The position numbers and the translations under genes were made by a program. Below, in pieces: positions 41,501 through 48,765 of a DNA stretch of 64,000 bases. A model generated the notes under the pieces. It saw only the letters and a program-made list of their open reading frames with translations. It searched no databases and was not told the origin of the DNA. The stretch is from Amphiplicatus sp046296195 (lineage in GTDB: Bacteria; Pseudomonadota; Alphaproteobacteria; Caulobacterales; Parvularculaceae). The stretch lies in assembly GCA_046296195.1 (NCBI GenBank), contig JBKBLR010000006.1, positions 60,809 through 124,808 of the forward strand, given 5' to 3'. Every line of letters begins with the position of its first letter. Within the stretch, counting starts at the first letter, position 1.

Positions 41501-42168
41501 AGATCGGCGAGATCTTCGTCGACATGCACAAGGAGGGCGCCGCCTTCCGCAGCCTGATGAACAATTTCGCGATCGCAGTGTCGCTCGGCCTGCAATATGG
41601 CGTGCCGCTCGAGGAATTCGTCGACGCCTATGTGTTCACGCGCTTCGATCCGTCGGGCCCGGTCGAGGGCAACGACCAGATCAGGCACGCGACGTCGATC
41701 CTCGACTACATCTTCCGCGAGCTCGCGATCTCCTATCTCGGGCGCACCGACCTCGCCCATGTCGACCCCTCTGAATCGGCCGTCGACGCGATCGGGCGCG
41801 GCGTCAGCCGCGAAAAGGCGCAGGAGGACGCCTCGCGCCTCATCTCGAAAGGATTTTCGCGCTCGACCGTCACCGACAATCTCGTCGTGCTGCGCGGGGG
41901 CGAGTTCGACCGCCTCAGAAAGCCCGCCGGGGACGCCGCCCTGTCGACGACGCCGCCCGAGATCGAGGCGCAGGTCGCGCGCCTCGCCGAAGCGGTCAAC
42001 CGCAAGGCGCCGCCGGGAAGCCTCGCCGCGCCCGCTTCACGCGCGGCGAGCGCGCGCGTGAAGGGCTATGAGGGCGACGCCTGTCCCGAATGCGGACAGT
42101 TCACGCTGGTGCGCTCGGGCGCTTGCCTGCGCTGTGACAGCTGCGGCGCCTCGACAGGCTGCTCGTGA
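38503..42168 (+). CDS. nrdJ: vitamin B12-dependent ribonucleotide reductase (class II)
   Basis: About 1221 residues from the ATG at 38503 (MRFERQFTTAKGG); an in-frame extension to 38425 is unlikely. The long alphaproteobacterial class II form is recognised by PQWFNTGLHWAYG, PQPHACFIQSVDDNLVGEGG, FKFGSGAGANFSAIRGAGEP, NSNNSVRLTDAFFEALE, the active-site NPCSEYLFLDDTACNLASVN and PTGTIGLVMDCDTTGIEPDF. A C-terminal Cys-rich tail, CPECGQFTLVRSGACLRCDS, ends in CGASTGCS and carries zinc and redox-active cysteines. It makes deoxyribonucleotides independently of oxygen using adenosylcobalamin. I looked for a cobalamin riboswitch before it and saw none; the leader is short. Confidence 0.97.
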   Translation: MRFERQFTTAKGGPYQGIRFRRTDSELRAASGEVLHAIRDIEVPADWSQTAADILAQKYLRRAGVPAATKRVPEKGVPDFLQRSVPDVAALAKLAPEKRYGPETSARQVFDRLAGAWGYWGWRAGLFTNAGEAEIYVDEMKAMMARQIGAPNSPQWFNTGLHWAYGVEGEGHGHFYVDPATNVVVASDNAYERPQPHACFIQSVDDNLVGEGGIMDLWSREARLFKFGSGAGANFSAIRGAGEPLSGGGKSSGLMSFLKVGDAAAGAVKSGGVTRRAAKMVVVDGDHPDIEEFIRWKPAEEDKVAALVAGSRALAHHVPKIVAACWAETGESRADPRRNEALKAAVKAAKKDFVPEASIRRAIELARGGARSAHVERYDLDWDGEAYRTVSGQNSNNSVRLTDAFFEALERNGDWTLTRRTDGAPVKTVKARALFDQIAEAAWRCADPGLQFHDTTNAWHTCPAGGEIRASNPCSEYLFLDDTACNLASVNLLKFRTATGFDVDGFEHACRLWTVTLEISVGMAQFPSPAIARKSHDYRTLGLGYANLGALLMASGLAYDSPEARAICGAVTALLTGAAYRASAEMAGAIGAFPMWRENREAMLRVLRNHRRAALGTHAAGEFEGLARAPMALDHRAVPWKALAERAKTIWNEAYELGSLNGFRNAQVSAIAPTGTIGLVMDCDTTGIEPDFALVKFKKLAGGGQIKLINQQIPVALAALGYSEAEIADIVDYVVGRGTLEGAPGVTLEALREEGFDEKRLKALEERLKLSFDLTFAFTPQALGEDFCRHILGFTEGQMHASGYQVLRDLGFSDEDIHATNLYVCGAMTTEGAPHLKLEHYAVFDCATPCGKVGERALSVEAHLAMMAAAQPFVSGGISKTVNLPNRASVADCAATYRRAHELGLKSIALYRDGSKLSQPLASALLSAEDEEDGEEIAAAISAAPAGERSRIVAERIVERVIERTPGRRRLPDRRKGYIQKAIVGGHKVYLHTGEFDDGEIGEIFVDMHKEGAAFRSLMNNFAIAVSLGLQYGVPLEEFVDAYVFTRFDPSGPVEGNDQIRHATSILDYIFRELAISYLGRTDLAHVDPSESAVDAIGRGVSREKAQEDASRLISKGFSRSTVTDNLVVLRGGEFDRLRKPAGDAALSTTPPEIEAQVARLAEAVNRKAPPGSLAAPASRAASARVKGYEGDACPECGQFTLVRSGACLRCDSCGASTGCS

Positions 42169-42246
42169 GCGCGCGCCGGCCTCAAGCGCCCGATTCATAA
42201 AATCGAAACTTAGTTTTAAGCGATCGTCAGCCCTTGCCGCCCCATT

Positions 42247-43161
42247 ATGAGCCAAGGCGGCGAGGACGCCGCGGCACGCGCCCTTGGGGCGAGGACGGCC
42301 GTTATGATGCGCATGATCCTTCTCATCATTCTTTTCATGGTGATGGCGTTCACGCTCGTCACCAATCTCGTCGGCGAGCGCACCGGCGGGCGACGCATCA
42401 ACGTCGTCGATGAATTCGGGCGCAGCGTCACCAACACGCTCAATAGCGCCGACAAGCTCGCCCCCAATCTTTCGGGCGCGATCGGCAAGGTCGATGAAGG
42501 CATCGGCAAGCTCGCCCGGCTCGGCGGCGCGGAGGCTGCGCCCGCCGTCGCCGCCAGCATGAACATCTCGAATGCGAATTTTTCCGGCGTGAAAGCGCCG
42601 AAGGCGGTCTTCGCCGGCGTCGAGATCAGCGGCACGCAGTTCGTCGGCGCCCTTCTCGACGAGGCGTCCTTCGAGGGCGCGACCGGCCTCAAGCCGAGCT
42701 TCCAGAAAGCGCGCCTCGCCGGCGCGAACTTCACCGCCGCCGCGACGCCGGGCGCCGATTTCTCCGGCGCCGCGCTCGGCAAGGCGGCGATGCGCGCGGG
42801 CGATTTCTCCGGCGCGACCTTCGCCGGCGCCGACCTCACCGCGGCGAGCCTTTCGGGCGCCAATCTCTCGAAGGCCGCGCTGACCAAGGCCTTCGCGCCT
42901 GGCGGGCTCTTCGTCGATGCGGTCGCGGACGGCGCCGATTTTTCGGGCACGGACCTGCGCGCCGCGAAGTTCAGCGGCGCGAGCCTGCGCGACGTCAAGT
43001 TCGCCGCCGCCGATCTCGCCGGCGCCGACTTCACGGGCGCGAAACTGCAGGGCGCGGACCTCACCGCCGCGAACGGGCTGACCCCGCAGCAATTGCAGGG
43101 CGCCTGCGGCGACGCCAGCACGAAACTTCCGCATGGGTACGGCCTGACGGCGTGCGACTAG
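42247..43161 (+). CDS. membrane-anchored pentapeptide repeat protein
   Basis: 304 residues. An N-terminal membrane helix (MMRMILLIILFMVMAFTLVT) precedes a spacer (RINVVDEFGRSVTNTLNSAD) and then pentapeptide repeats of the A-(D/N)-(L/F)-x-x type from about residue 95 to 285: NANFSGVKAPKAVFAGVEIS, GANFTAAATPGADFSGAALG, GADLTAASLSGANLSKAALT, GADFSGTDLRAAKFSGASLR. These fold into a square beta-helix. The function is unknown; the anchor places the helix in the periplasm or on the membrane. It converges with the lysin-like gene with a 4-base overlap. Confidence 0.85.
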   Translation: MSQGGEDAAARALGARTAVMMRMILLIILFMVMAFTLVTNLVGERTGGRRINVVDEFGRSVTNTLNSADKLAPNLSGAIGKVDEGIGKLARLGGAEAAPAVAASMNISNANFSGVKAPKAVFAGVEISGTQFVGALLDEASFEGATGLKPSFQKARLAGANFTAAATPGADFSGAALGKAAMRAGDFSGATFAGADLTAASLSGANLSKAALTKAFAPGGLFVDAVADGADFSGTDLRAAKFSGASLRDVKFAAADLAGADFTGAKLQGADLTAANGLTPQQLQGACGDASTKLPHGYGLTACD

Positions 43162-43973
43162 CGGCCGGCGCGTTCCGGTGACGCGCGTTCGGGCCCGCGC
43201 CAGTCGAGCGCCTGAAGAATGACAAGGGCGAGCGGCGGCAGGCTTTTCGTCTCAAGACCAGGAAACGCCGCGCGCGCGCCGAAAGCAGCCGTCTCGCGCA
43301 GGAACTCGCCCGCCGCCGCCCCGACGCCGGCGCCGATCGCCGACTTCAATTCGGTGAGCGCGGCCTTGGCGCCGCCGATCGTCCTTGCAAAGCTGTCTAT
43401 CACTTCGCCGACCGTGCGCTCGCGCGCGCCGTCATAGAAGACCGGACGGTTCGCCGCGGCCGCCGCCGGAAGCAGCGCCGCCGCGCTCGCCTTCCTGTCC
43501 GCCGACAGAAGCGCGCGCGCCCCCGCCGGACCGAGAAAATGCGCCGCGTAAAGCTCGCCCGCCTCGACCGCGCGGCCGAGCGCGCCTTCGAGCGCTGCCT
43601 TGTTCTCGCGCGCGAGCTCGGCGGCGAGCGCGGCCGCCTTGTCGGCGTCGAAACGCAGATCGAGGATCGCCTGCCGGCGGGCCGGATCGGCGACGGCGTA
43701 GCGCCCGTTCGGCCCCTTCACGATTTCGGCCGCTTCGGCGGCGAGCCCGTGGCGCCCGCCATATTTCTTCACGCTGGCGAGCCAGGTCTGCTCGATGAAC
43801 TGGAAAAGGCCGGCGGCGGAGGAGGTTTTCGCCTTCGCGTCCGGATTGAGCGAACTCTCGCGCAAGGCGACGCGATAGAGATAGTCGAAGCCGACGCCGG
43901 TCGAGGCCGACGCCTTCTTCAACGCGCCCGAGATTTTGGCGGCGCTCGCGGCCGCGGCGACAGCGTCAGTCAT
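43158..43973 (-). CDS. SLT-type lytic transglycosylase, lysin-like
   Basis: 271 residues. The SLT catalytic region is near the N-terminus: FDYLYRVALRESSLNPDAKA with Glu39 in the RES motif, then TSSAAGLFQFIEQTWLASVK (GLFQF). Later motifs (AAHFLGPAGARALLSAD) fit phage and gene-transfer-agent-associated transglycosylases. There is no signal peptide: the N-terminus MTDAVAAAASAAKISGALKK is an amphipathic-looking start. An enzyme without a signal would need another exit route, and a holin-like gene lies 1.2 kb away at 45193-45771. The C-terminal 100 residues are Ala-rich and unassigned. Confidence 0.78.
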   Translation of the reverse strand: MTDAVAAAASAAKISGALKKASASTGVGFDYLYRVALRESSLNPDAKAKTSSAAGLFQFIEQTWLASVKKYGGRHGLAAEAAEIVKGPNGRYAVADPARRQAILDLRFDADKAAALAAELARENKAALEGALGRAVEAGELYAAHFLGPAGARALLSADRKASAAALLPAAAAANRPVFYDGARERTVGEVIDSFARTIGGAKAALTELKSAIGAGVGAAAGEFLRETAAFGARAAFPGLETKSLPPLALVILQALDWRGPERASPERAGR

Positions 43974-44026
43974 GGCGGAGGATCCGCATTGCCGGAAAAC
44001 GCTCGCAGGTCATGGTCAACAAACTC

Positions 44027-45124
44027 CTAACGCGTGACTGAAGGGATGAACCGCGCGGGGCTGAAGGCGGCCGGAGCGGCCTCGCAGCGCAGGAGCAGGC
44101 GAAGGATCGCGTCCGCCGTCGCCGGGGCGAGGAGGACGCCGTTGCGGTAATGGCCGAGCGCGTAAACAAGGCCCGCCGGATCGGAAGCGGTCGCGCCGAT
44201 GACGGGAAGCGCGTCCGCCGTCGCCGGCCGCAGCCCCGCCCAGCGTTCGCGCTCGGCCGTCGGGCCGAGCGCCGGCGCGGCGCGCAGCGCGCCCGCTTTC
44301 AGGCGGGAAAGGCGTGCATCATCCGTCGTCAGCGAAGCGTCGCGCGCGATCTCGGTCGCGCCGATGATGATGCGCCCGTCCGCCTTCGGGCAGAGATAGG
44401 CGCTCCGTGTGCGGATGACGCGCGCGGGGCCGGCGGCCGGGCGCTCGAGCGCGAGCGCCTCGCCCTTCACCGGAAAGACCGCGCCCTCAGGGAGGCCGCC
44501 GAGGTCGCCAAGGCGCGCGCCGGTCGCGACGATGACCGCGCCGGCGCCGATCCGTTCGCCGGAGGCGAGCCGGACGCCGCTGACGGCGCCGCCCGATTGT
44601 TCGACGGCGGCGACGCGCTGGCCGCGGAGGATGCGCCCGCCGCGGCGCGCGATCGCTTCGGGAAGCGCGCGGAGAAGCGCGCGGGGATCAACCTGTCCGT
44701 CGCTTTCGGCGAACCAGGCGCAGGCGACGCCAGCGCCAAGCGCGGGTTCGAGCGCGCGCGCCTCGGCGCCCGTCAGGCGCACGCCGCCCCGAAGGTCCGC
44801 CGGGAAGTCGCCGGCGCCCTCATCCTCAAAGGCGACGGAGAGGATTCCGAGAAGCTGGAGATCGACGCCGACGCCGCTGTCTTCCTCGATCGCCGGCGCG
44901 AGCGCGCGCCACCCGTCAAGGCTGGCGCGGCTGAACGCTGCAAGCGCTTCGGCCCCTGCCAGCGTCCGTTCAAAGGACGGCGCGAGCATGCCGGCCGCCG
45001 CCGCGGTCGCGGCCGCGCGCCCCTCATCGACGACGACGGCGCGCGCGCCTTCGCAAGCGAGCCGGTAGGCGGTGACGAGGCCGATGCCGCCGCCGCCGGC
45101 GATGAGAACGTCAGGGGCGTTCAT
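44027..45124 (-). CDS. thiO: glycine oxidase ThiO
   Basis: 365 residues. The FAD-binding dinucleotide fold is at the N-terminus (DVLIAGGGGIGLVTAYRLAC, with the acidic residue in VVVDEG). DAO-family motifs follow: VDPRALLRALPEAIARRGG, GAVIVATGARLGDLGGL, FPVKGEALALERP, LCPKADGRIIIGATE and the C-terminal WAGLRPATADALPVIGATAS plus YALGHYRNGVLLAPATAD. It oxidises glycine to the imine used by ThiG for the thiamine thiazole. It is not next to thiSG (12 kb away) and is flanked by two lysis-like genes, which is unusual. Confidence 0.92.
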   Translation of the reverse strand: MNAPDVLIAGGGGIGLVTAYRLACEGARAVVVDEGRAAATAAAAGMLAPSFERTLAGAEALAAFSRASLDGWRALAPAIEEDSGVGVDLQLLGILSVAFEDEGAGDFPADLRGGVRLTGAEARALEPALGAGVACAWFAESDGQVDPRALLRALPEAIARRGGRILRGQRVAAVEQSGGAVSGVRLASGERIGAGAVIVATGARLGDLGGLPEGAVFPVKGEALALERPAAGPARVIRTRSAYLCPKADGRIIIGATEIARDASLTTDDARLSRLKAGALRAAPALGPTAERERWAGLRPATADALPVIGATASDPAGLVYALGHYRNGVLLAPATADAILRLLLRCEAAPAAFSPARFIPSVTR

Positions 45125-45142
45125 TCAGACCTTGCTTCCCTC

Positions 45143-45158
45143 TCCCGCAAGCGGGAGC
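45143..45158. repeat. short GC-rich palindrome between thiO and the holin-like gene
   Basis: CTCCCGC (45143-45149) and GCGGGAG (45152-45158) are perfectly complementary. The motif resembles the dispersed intergenic palindromes common in alphaproteobacteria; there is no T run, so it is not a standard terminator. Confidence 0.5.
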
Positions 45159-45192
45159 AGGTTCCATCCAAAGCGGCGATGTCGATCCGCGC

Positions 45193-45771
45193 TCATTCTG
45201 TTTCAGCCTTCCGCGACAGCAGCTTCGTCTTTTCGCGCGATCCGGCCGAGGAGCCGAAGAAATAATTGACCACGGCCGCCGTCATCGTCGCCAGCGCGCC
45301 GAGCATGATCGAGAATTCCGTTTCCGCCCCGTCGGGCAGCCGCCGCGCGACCATGACGCCGAGCGTCAGAAAGAACCCGGCGATAATGAGCGCGCCAAGG
45401 ACGGACGGCGTCCAGTCCTCCATCGTCACCTGACGCTGGCGCGCGCTCGCCCGGTCGCCGGCGTCGATCTTGCGCTCCTCGACGCCCGCCTGGCGGATCG
45501 CGATCTCGAATTCCTGCTCGGCGCGGCGGAGCGCGATGAGCTGGTCGGCAGTCGCGCCCTCAATCGCCTCGGCGAGCGCGTCTTCCGACGCCTTGTCCTT
45601 GCCGAAGATCGCGCGGGAGAGGGTCTCGACCGCGAGCTCCGCGAGCGGCCCGCCGAGCTGGCGCGCAATCTTCGGCGCCGTCGTCGCGACCGCGCGCTTC
45701 AGCCGTCCTCGCGACCGCTCCCCGGCGCCGTCAGCCGTCTCCGCCGCCGCGTCCTTGTCTTTTTTCGTCAT
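45193..45771 (-). CDS. holin-like two-helix membrane protein
   Basis: 192 residues. The N-terminal half is charged and helical (LIALRRAEQEFEIAIRQAGV and RKIDAGDRASARQRQVTMED). Two membrane helices follow, PSVLGALIIAGFFLTLGVMV and FSIMLGALATMTAAVVNYFF, and the C-terminus is basic. The ending NYFFGSSAGSREKTKLL closely resembles the N-Y-(F/W)-F-G-S-S-A-G-S signature at the end of many phage and gene-transfer-agent holins. That likeness is from memory and needs a profile search. Its start lies 63 bases from a set of four 12-bp iterons. Confidence 0.6.
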   Translation of the reverse strand: MTKKDKDAAAETADGAGERSRGRLKRAVATTAPKIARQLGGPLAELAVETLSRAIFGKDKASEDALAEAIEGATADQLIALRRAEQEFEIAIRQAGVEERKIDAGDRASARQRQVTMEDWTPSVLGALIIAGFFLTLGVMVARRLPDGAETEFSIMLGALATMTAAVVNYFFGSSAGSREKTKLLSRKAETE

Positions 45772-45833
45772 GGCGCCTCCTCGAGCGCTGCATTTCCAAC
45801 CATCGGGGGAAGCATAAACGGACCGGAAAGGGT

Positions 45834-45881
45834 GGGGATAAGGAGGAGGATAAGCTGGGGGATAACCCGGGGGATAACTTG
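45834..45881. repeat. four tandem 12-bp iterons (GGGGATAA + 4)
   Basis: GGGGATAA or GAGGATAA begins at 45834, 45846, 45858 and 45870, exactly every 12 bases, with variable 4-base spacers. On the other strand each reads TTATCC(C/T)C, sharing the first six bases of a DnaA box (TTATCCACA). An AT-rich stretch follows at about 45894-45940. It lies between the holin-like gene and the antiporter-like gene, which diverge. Confidence 0.75.
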
Positions 45882-46036
45882 GCGGGCGCTCGCGTTTACC
45901 ATTTAACGCATTGAAAATATTTCGCGATTTTCATCCCCTTTTGCGATTGCGCGCACCCGCGGATCAATTCAGAGTTGAGTTTGTCACATCGGCGACCGGC
46001 CGAGGTTTCGACGGTTTTTCAGGTTTTTGGGGCGGA

Positions 46037-47257
46037 ATGGTCTGGCTTGCACTCCTCGCGGCGCTGATCGCGATTCCGGCGGTCGCCCACAGCCCTCAGG
46101 CGCGCCGGGCCGCCGCCGCCCCGGCCCTCCTCGTCGCGGCGGGCGCGGCCGCCGCCGCAATCGTCAGCCTGCTGAAGATTCCGGTCCTGCCCGCCGACGC
46201 CGTCGCCTTCGCCGCGAAGGCCGCGCTCGCCATGCTCGGCTTCGCCTCCGCCGCGCAGCTGCGCGTCAGCCGCCTCGCCCGCCAGTGCCCGTCCGCCTTC
46301 CGGCTCACCTTCGGCGGCGCGCCGATCTATTTCTTCGCCTGCTCGCTTGCCGCCTTCATCATGCTGCCGCAGCTGTCGATCCCGTCGGCGATGCTGGTCG
46401 GCGGCGCCTTGATGCTGAACGGCGCGGCGTTCGACCGGCGCGCGGTCGCGGCGACGCCGGCGCCCGCCGCGATTAAGGCCGCGGTGCGGAATGAAAGCGC
46501 CGCGATCATCGCGCTCGGCATTCCTTTCGCCACCCTTCTGGCCGCCAACGCCACCGCGGCGATGCCGGGCGAGCCGGTGCTCGGCCCGCTGATGGTCTCG
46601 ACCTTCGCCGTGCTGAAAGGCTTCGCCTTCGGCGGCGTCGCTGGGCTCGCGGCCGCGGCCGCCGGCGCGTGGTATCGCCGGCGCACGATGCAGCAGCGCG
46701 CGCTCGACGGCCAGTTCGCGATTCTCGCCGGCCTGCTGATGTTCATCCTCGGCCCGGCGCTCGGCGCTGATCCCGTCGTCGGCGCCACTTCCGCCGGCCT
46801 TCTCTGGGGCGAGCAGACCTCCGCCGCCTCGACGACGCGGCTGCGCATCCGCCGCTATGTCGACCGCGCGGTCATTCCCGCCGCCTATTTCGGGTTCGGC
46901 GCCGTCCTCCTGCCGCGCCTTCTCGGCGCCGACATGCTGAGCGTCGTCTTCGCGCTCGCCGCGGTGACGGTGATGCGCGCCGGGCCGCGCCTTGCGATCC
47001 TGCAAACGCCGGAGATCGCGAAGGAAAGCCAGATGTTCCTCGCCTGGTTCGGCGGCGCGCCGGGCGCGGCCTCGGCGCTGTTCGTGATGATGCTGATCGG
47101 CAACCCTGCGCTTCTCGACGCCGACGCGGTGCTGACCGTGACGGCGATCGCGGTGATGTTCGGCGTCGCCGCCGCGCGCCTCACCTCAAAGCCGCTCGCC
47201 GAGTTCTACACCCGCCAGACGCTGCTCGCGCGCCGGCGCCGGGCGTGGGCGGGATAG
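46037..47257 (+). CDS. cation:proton antiporter-like membrane protein
   Basis: About 406 residues from the ATG at 46037, which follows GGGGCGGA; an in-frame extension to 45911 has no membrane character and covers an AT-rich leader. Roughly eleven hydrophobic helices are seen, for example WLALLAALIAIPAVA, FFACSLAAFIMLPQL, GQFAILAGLLMFILGPALGA and SALFVMMLIGNPALL. AAIKAAVRNESAAIIALGIP resembles the (V/I)x(L/N)ES motif of CPA1 Na+/H+ exchangers, and LFGGAPG-like WFGGAPGAASALF matches their C-terminal W-x-G-x-(R/P)-G segment. Residues usually needed for transport (a conserved Asp pair) are not obvious, so function is tentative. Confidence 0.65.
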   Translation: MVWLALLAALIAIPAVAHSPQARRAAAAPALLVAAGAAAAAIVSLLKIPVLPADAVAFAAKAALAMLGFASAAQLRVSRLARQCPSAFRLTFGGAPIYFFACSLAAFIMLPQLSIPSAMLVGGALMLNGAAFDRRAVAATPAPAAIKAAVRNESAAIIALGIPFATLLAANATAAMPGEPVLGPLMVSTFAVLKGFAFGGVAGLAAAAAGAWYRRRTMQQRALDGQFAILAGLLMFILGPALGADPVVGATSAGLLWGEQTSAASTTRLRIRRYVDRAVIPAAYFGFGAVLLPRLLGADMLSVVFALAAVTVMRAGPRLAILQTPEIAKESQMFLAWFGGAPGAASALFVMMLIGNPALLDADAVLTVTAIAVMFGVAAARLTSKPLAEFYTRQTLLARRRRAWAG

Positions 47258-47298
47258 GCCTTTGCGGCTTCTTGCCTCAGCGAAATTCCACGCCTATA

Positions 47299-47323
47299 TT
47301 CTAGCCAGAATTTCTGGCTAGAA
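47299..47323. promoter_or_regulatory. perfect palindromic operator of the toxin-antitoxin module
   Basis: TTCTAGCCAGAA (47299-47310), one central T, and TTCTGGCTAGAA (47312-47323) form a 25-base perfect dyad. It directly precedes the antitoxin reading frame, the usual place where an antitoxin represses its own operon. Confidence 0.8.
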
Positions 47324-47338
47324 TTTTAGGACGCCAAA

Positions 47339-47683
47339 ATCTCCAGAAAGCCCGCGAAAACGAAGCGCAAGACGAAAGCCAAGGCCGCCCGGAGTTCGGC
47401 GCCGCTCGCGGCGCCCAAGCGCGCATCCGCCGTCTGGTCGATTCAGGACGGGAAGGACAGCTTCAGCGCCCTTGTCGAAGCCGCGCGCGAAAAGCCGCAA
47501 ACGGTGACGAAGCACGGCAAGCCGACCGTCGTCGTGGTCGCCGTCGAGGAGTTCGAGAGGAAGTTCGGCGCCGAACGCCGGCCGAAGAAGAATTTCGTCG
47601 AGCACCTGCTGAGCATGCCGCAAAGCGACGACGACTTCGAGTTTGAGCGCATGCCCTTCAAGCTGCGTGACATCGAATTCTGA
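47339..47683 (+). CDS. Phd/YefM-type antitoxin without a standard start codon
   Basis: A frame of about 114 codons ends at the TGA at 47681-47683. Its core, WSIQDGKDSFSALVEAAREK followed by PQTVTKHGKPTVVVVAVEEF, is the Phd/YefM DNA-binding domain, and the acidic tail MPQSDDDFEFERMPFKLRDI would bind the toxin. In-frame codons after the upstream TAG (47327-47329) include no ATG, GTG or TTG before the middle of the domain. AGGA at 47328-47331 is well spaced for the ATC at 47339, which would give a Ser-Arg-Lys-Pro basic N-terminus. So either a rare AUC start is used, the start was lost by mutation, or the base is a sequencing error. Confidence 0.7.
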   Translation: MSRKPAKTKRKTKAKAARSSAPLAAPKRASAVWSIQDGKDSFSALVEAAREKPQTVTKHGKPTVVVVAVEEFERKFGAERRPKKNFVEHLLSMPQSDDDFEFERMPFKLRDIEF

Positions 47684-48090
47684 TGTTTTTGTTAGATACG
47701 ATGGTGATCTCCGCGCTGGTGAAGGCGCCTGCTCGCCAGAACGCAGCAATCAGGGCGTGGCTGAACGCCCAGGCGCCGTCGGATTTATTTCTGAGCGTTG
47801 TCGCTGTCGCGGAAATCAATCGCGGCATCGTCAGTCAGCAAAAGCCGCAGCCGGCGTTCGCGGCGAGGCTCGAGAGATGGCTCGATCAGACGATCGTCGA
47901 ATTCGGCGACCGCATCTTGCCGATCTCGGTGAAAATCGCCCGACGATGGGGAGAGTTGAGCGCCGCGGCAGGCAACCGCAACCATGACCTTGTCGTCGCT
48001 GCTACCGCGCTCGAACATGGCCTCAGTGTCGTCACGCGCAACGTCGCGCATTTCAGGCCGACAGGCGTCGCGACGGTTGATCCGTTTTAG
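47683..48090 (+). CDS. PIN-domain toxin, VapC/FitB type
   Basis: 135 residues. The ATG overlaps the antitoxin TGA (TGATG), a coupled toxin-antitoxin layout. PIN metal residues are seen as Asp5 (FLLDTMVISAL), Glu44 (VVAVAEINRG) and Asp102 (NRNHDLVVAATAL); the fourth site is TRNVAHF, where His123 replaces the Asp of the common TRN-x-x-DF motif. Such toxins are Mg-dependent RNases, often cutting tRNA or rRNA. With the palindromic operator the module looks complete, subject to the antitoxin start problem. Confidence 0.9.
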   Translation: MFLLDTMVISALVKAPARQNAAIRAWLNAQAPSDLFLSVVAVAEINRGIVSQQKPQPAFAARLERWLDQTIVEFGDRILPISVKIARRWGELSAAAGNRNHDLVVAATALEHGLSVVTRNVAHFRPTGVATVDPF

Positions 48091-48117
48091 CCGACATTCA
48101 CCGACGGCTATTGAAGC

Positions 48118-48756
48118 ATGAGCACCGAGGAAGAGCTGAAGCGAATCTACCAAGACATGATCGTCGACGCTGGCGACCGTCTGAATCGCGTGTCGGCGAA
48201 GCTAAATGCGAAAAATGCCTCGCTTTTTGAACTCGAAGAAGCAGCGCTGCACTTGCGCATGGCTCTCGAATTGATCGCCTTTGCTGCTATTGCTCCAAAC
48301 AAAAGCGAGTACGAGAGGATAAGAAGCCAGGCGGTGCAAGCTGCGGACTTCACCAGAGATTTTCATGCGAAGCGCATTTTTCAGGATCTCGCGCGCATTA
48401 ATCCAGATTTTTTTCCCTTGGCGTTGAAAGCTCCCAAAAGAACGATTGATGGAAATTGGCTTTTTGAACGGCGCGCCGCCGATACAATGTCACGGAACCA
48501 GTTTGAGAAAATTTACGACCGGCTCGGTCGATTGACCCATGCCCGGAATCCATGGGGACAGCAAGCAGACTATGGAGAAATGCAAAAGCAGATGGCGTCA
48601 GCAGCGCAGCGTGCGAGAAACTTGATCGAAAGACACGCGGCGTTCATCAGAACGCCAAATTTCACGGGGTGCTGGCTGGTTCAACCGTCGACCGAGGGCA
48701 GGCCAGTGGTGCTCACCGCACAAGCACAAGGCGACTTCATTGTGGACCGCAGCTGA
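48118..48756 (+). CDS. hypothetical protein, accessory gene
   Basis: 212 residues of no family I recognise. It is predicted helical, with a run LELEEAALHLRMALELIAFA-like at residues about 38-58 (sequence FELEEAALHLRMALELIAFA) and a segment HAKRIFQDLARINPDFFPLA. The C-terminal part (GCWLVQPSTEGRPVVLTAQA) looks like beta strands. Its base composition is clearly more AT-rich than the surrounding genes, and it follows the toxin-antitoxin module by 27 bases, so both probably arrived together by transfer. It converges on the acyl-CoA dehydrogenase gene. Confidence 0.65.
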   Translation: MSTEEELKRIYQDMIVDAGDRLNRVSAKLNAKNASLFELEEAALHLRMALELIAFAAIAPNKSEYERIRSQAVQAADFTRDFHAKRIFQDLARINPDFFPLALKAPKRTIDGNWLFERRAADTMSRNQFEKIYDRLGRLTHARNPWGQQADYGEMQKQMASAAQRARNLIERHAAFIRTPNFTGCWLVQPSTEGRPVVLTAQAQGDFIVDRS

Positions 48757-48765
48757 GTCGCCTCC

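Noticed and set aside
38296..41760. A 1154-codon open frame antisense to nrdJ
   Set aside because: The nrdJ reading has full family motifs along its length; the antisense product is low-complexity Arg/Glu/Ala and has no start context.
45160..45175. GGTTCCATCC resembling a tRNA T-arm
   Set aside because: No cloverleaf can be built; the neighbouring palindrome explains the GC-rich pairing.
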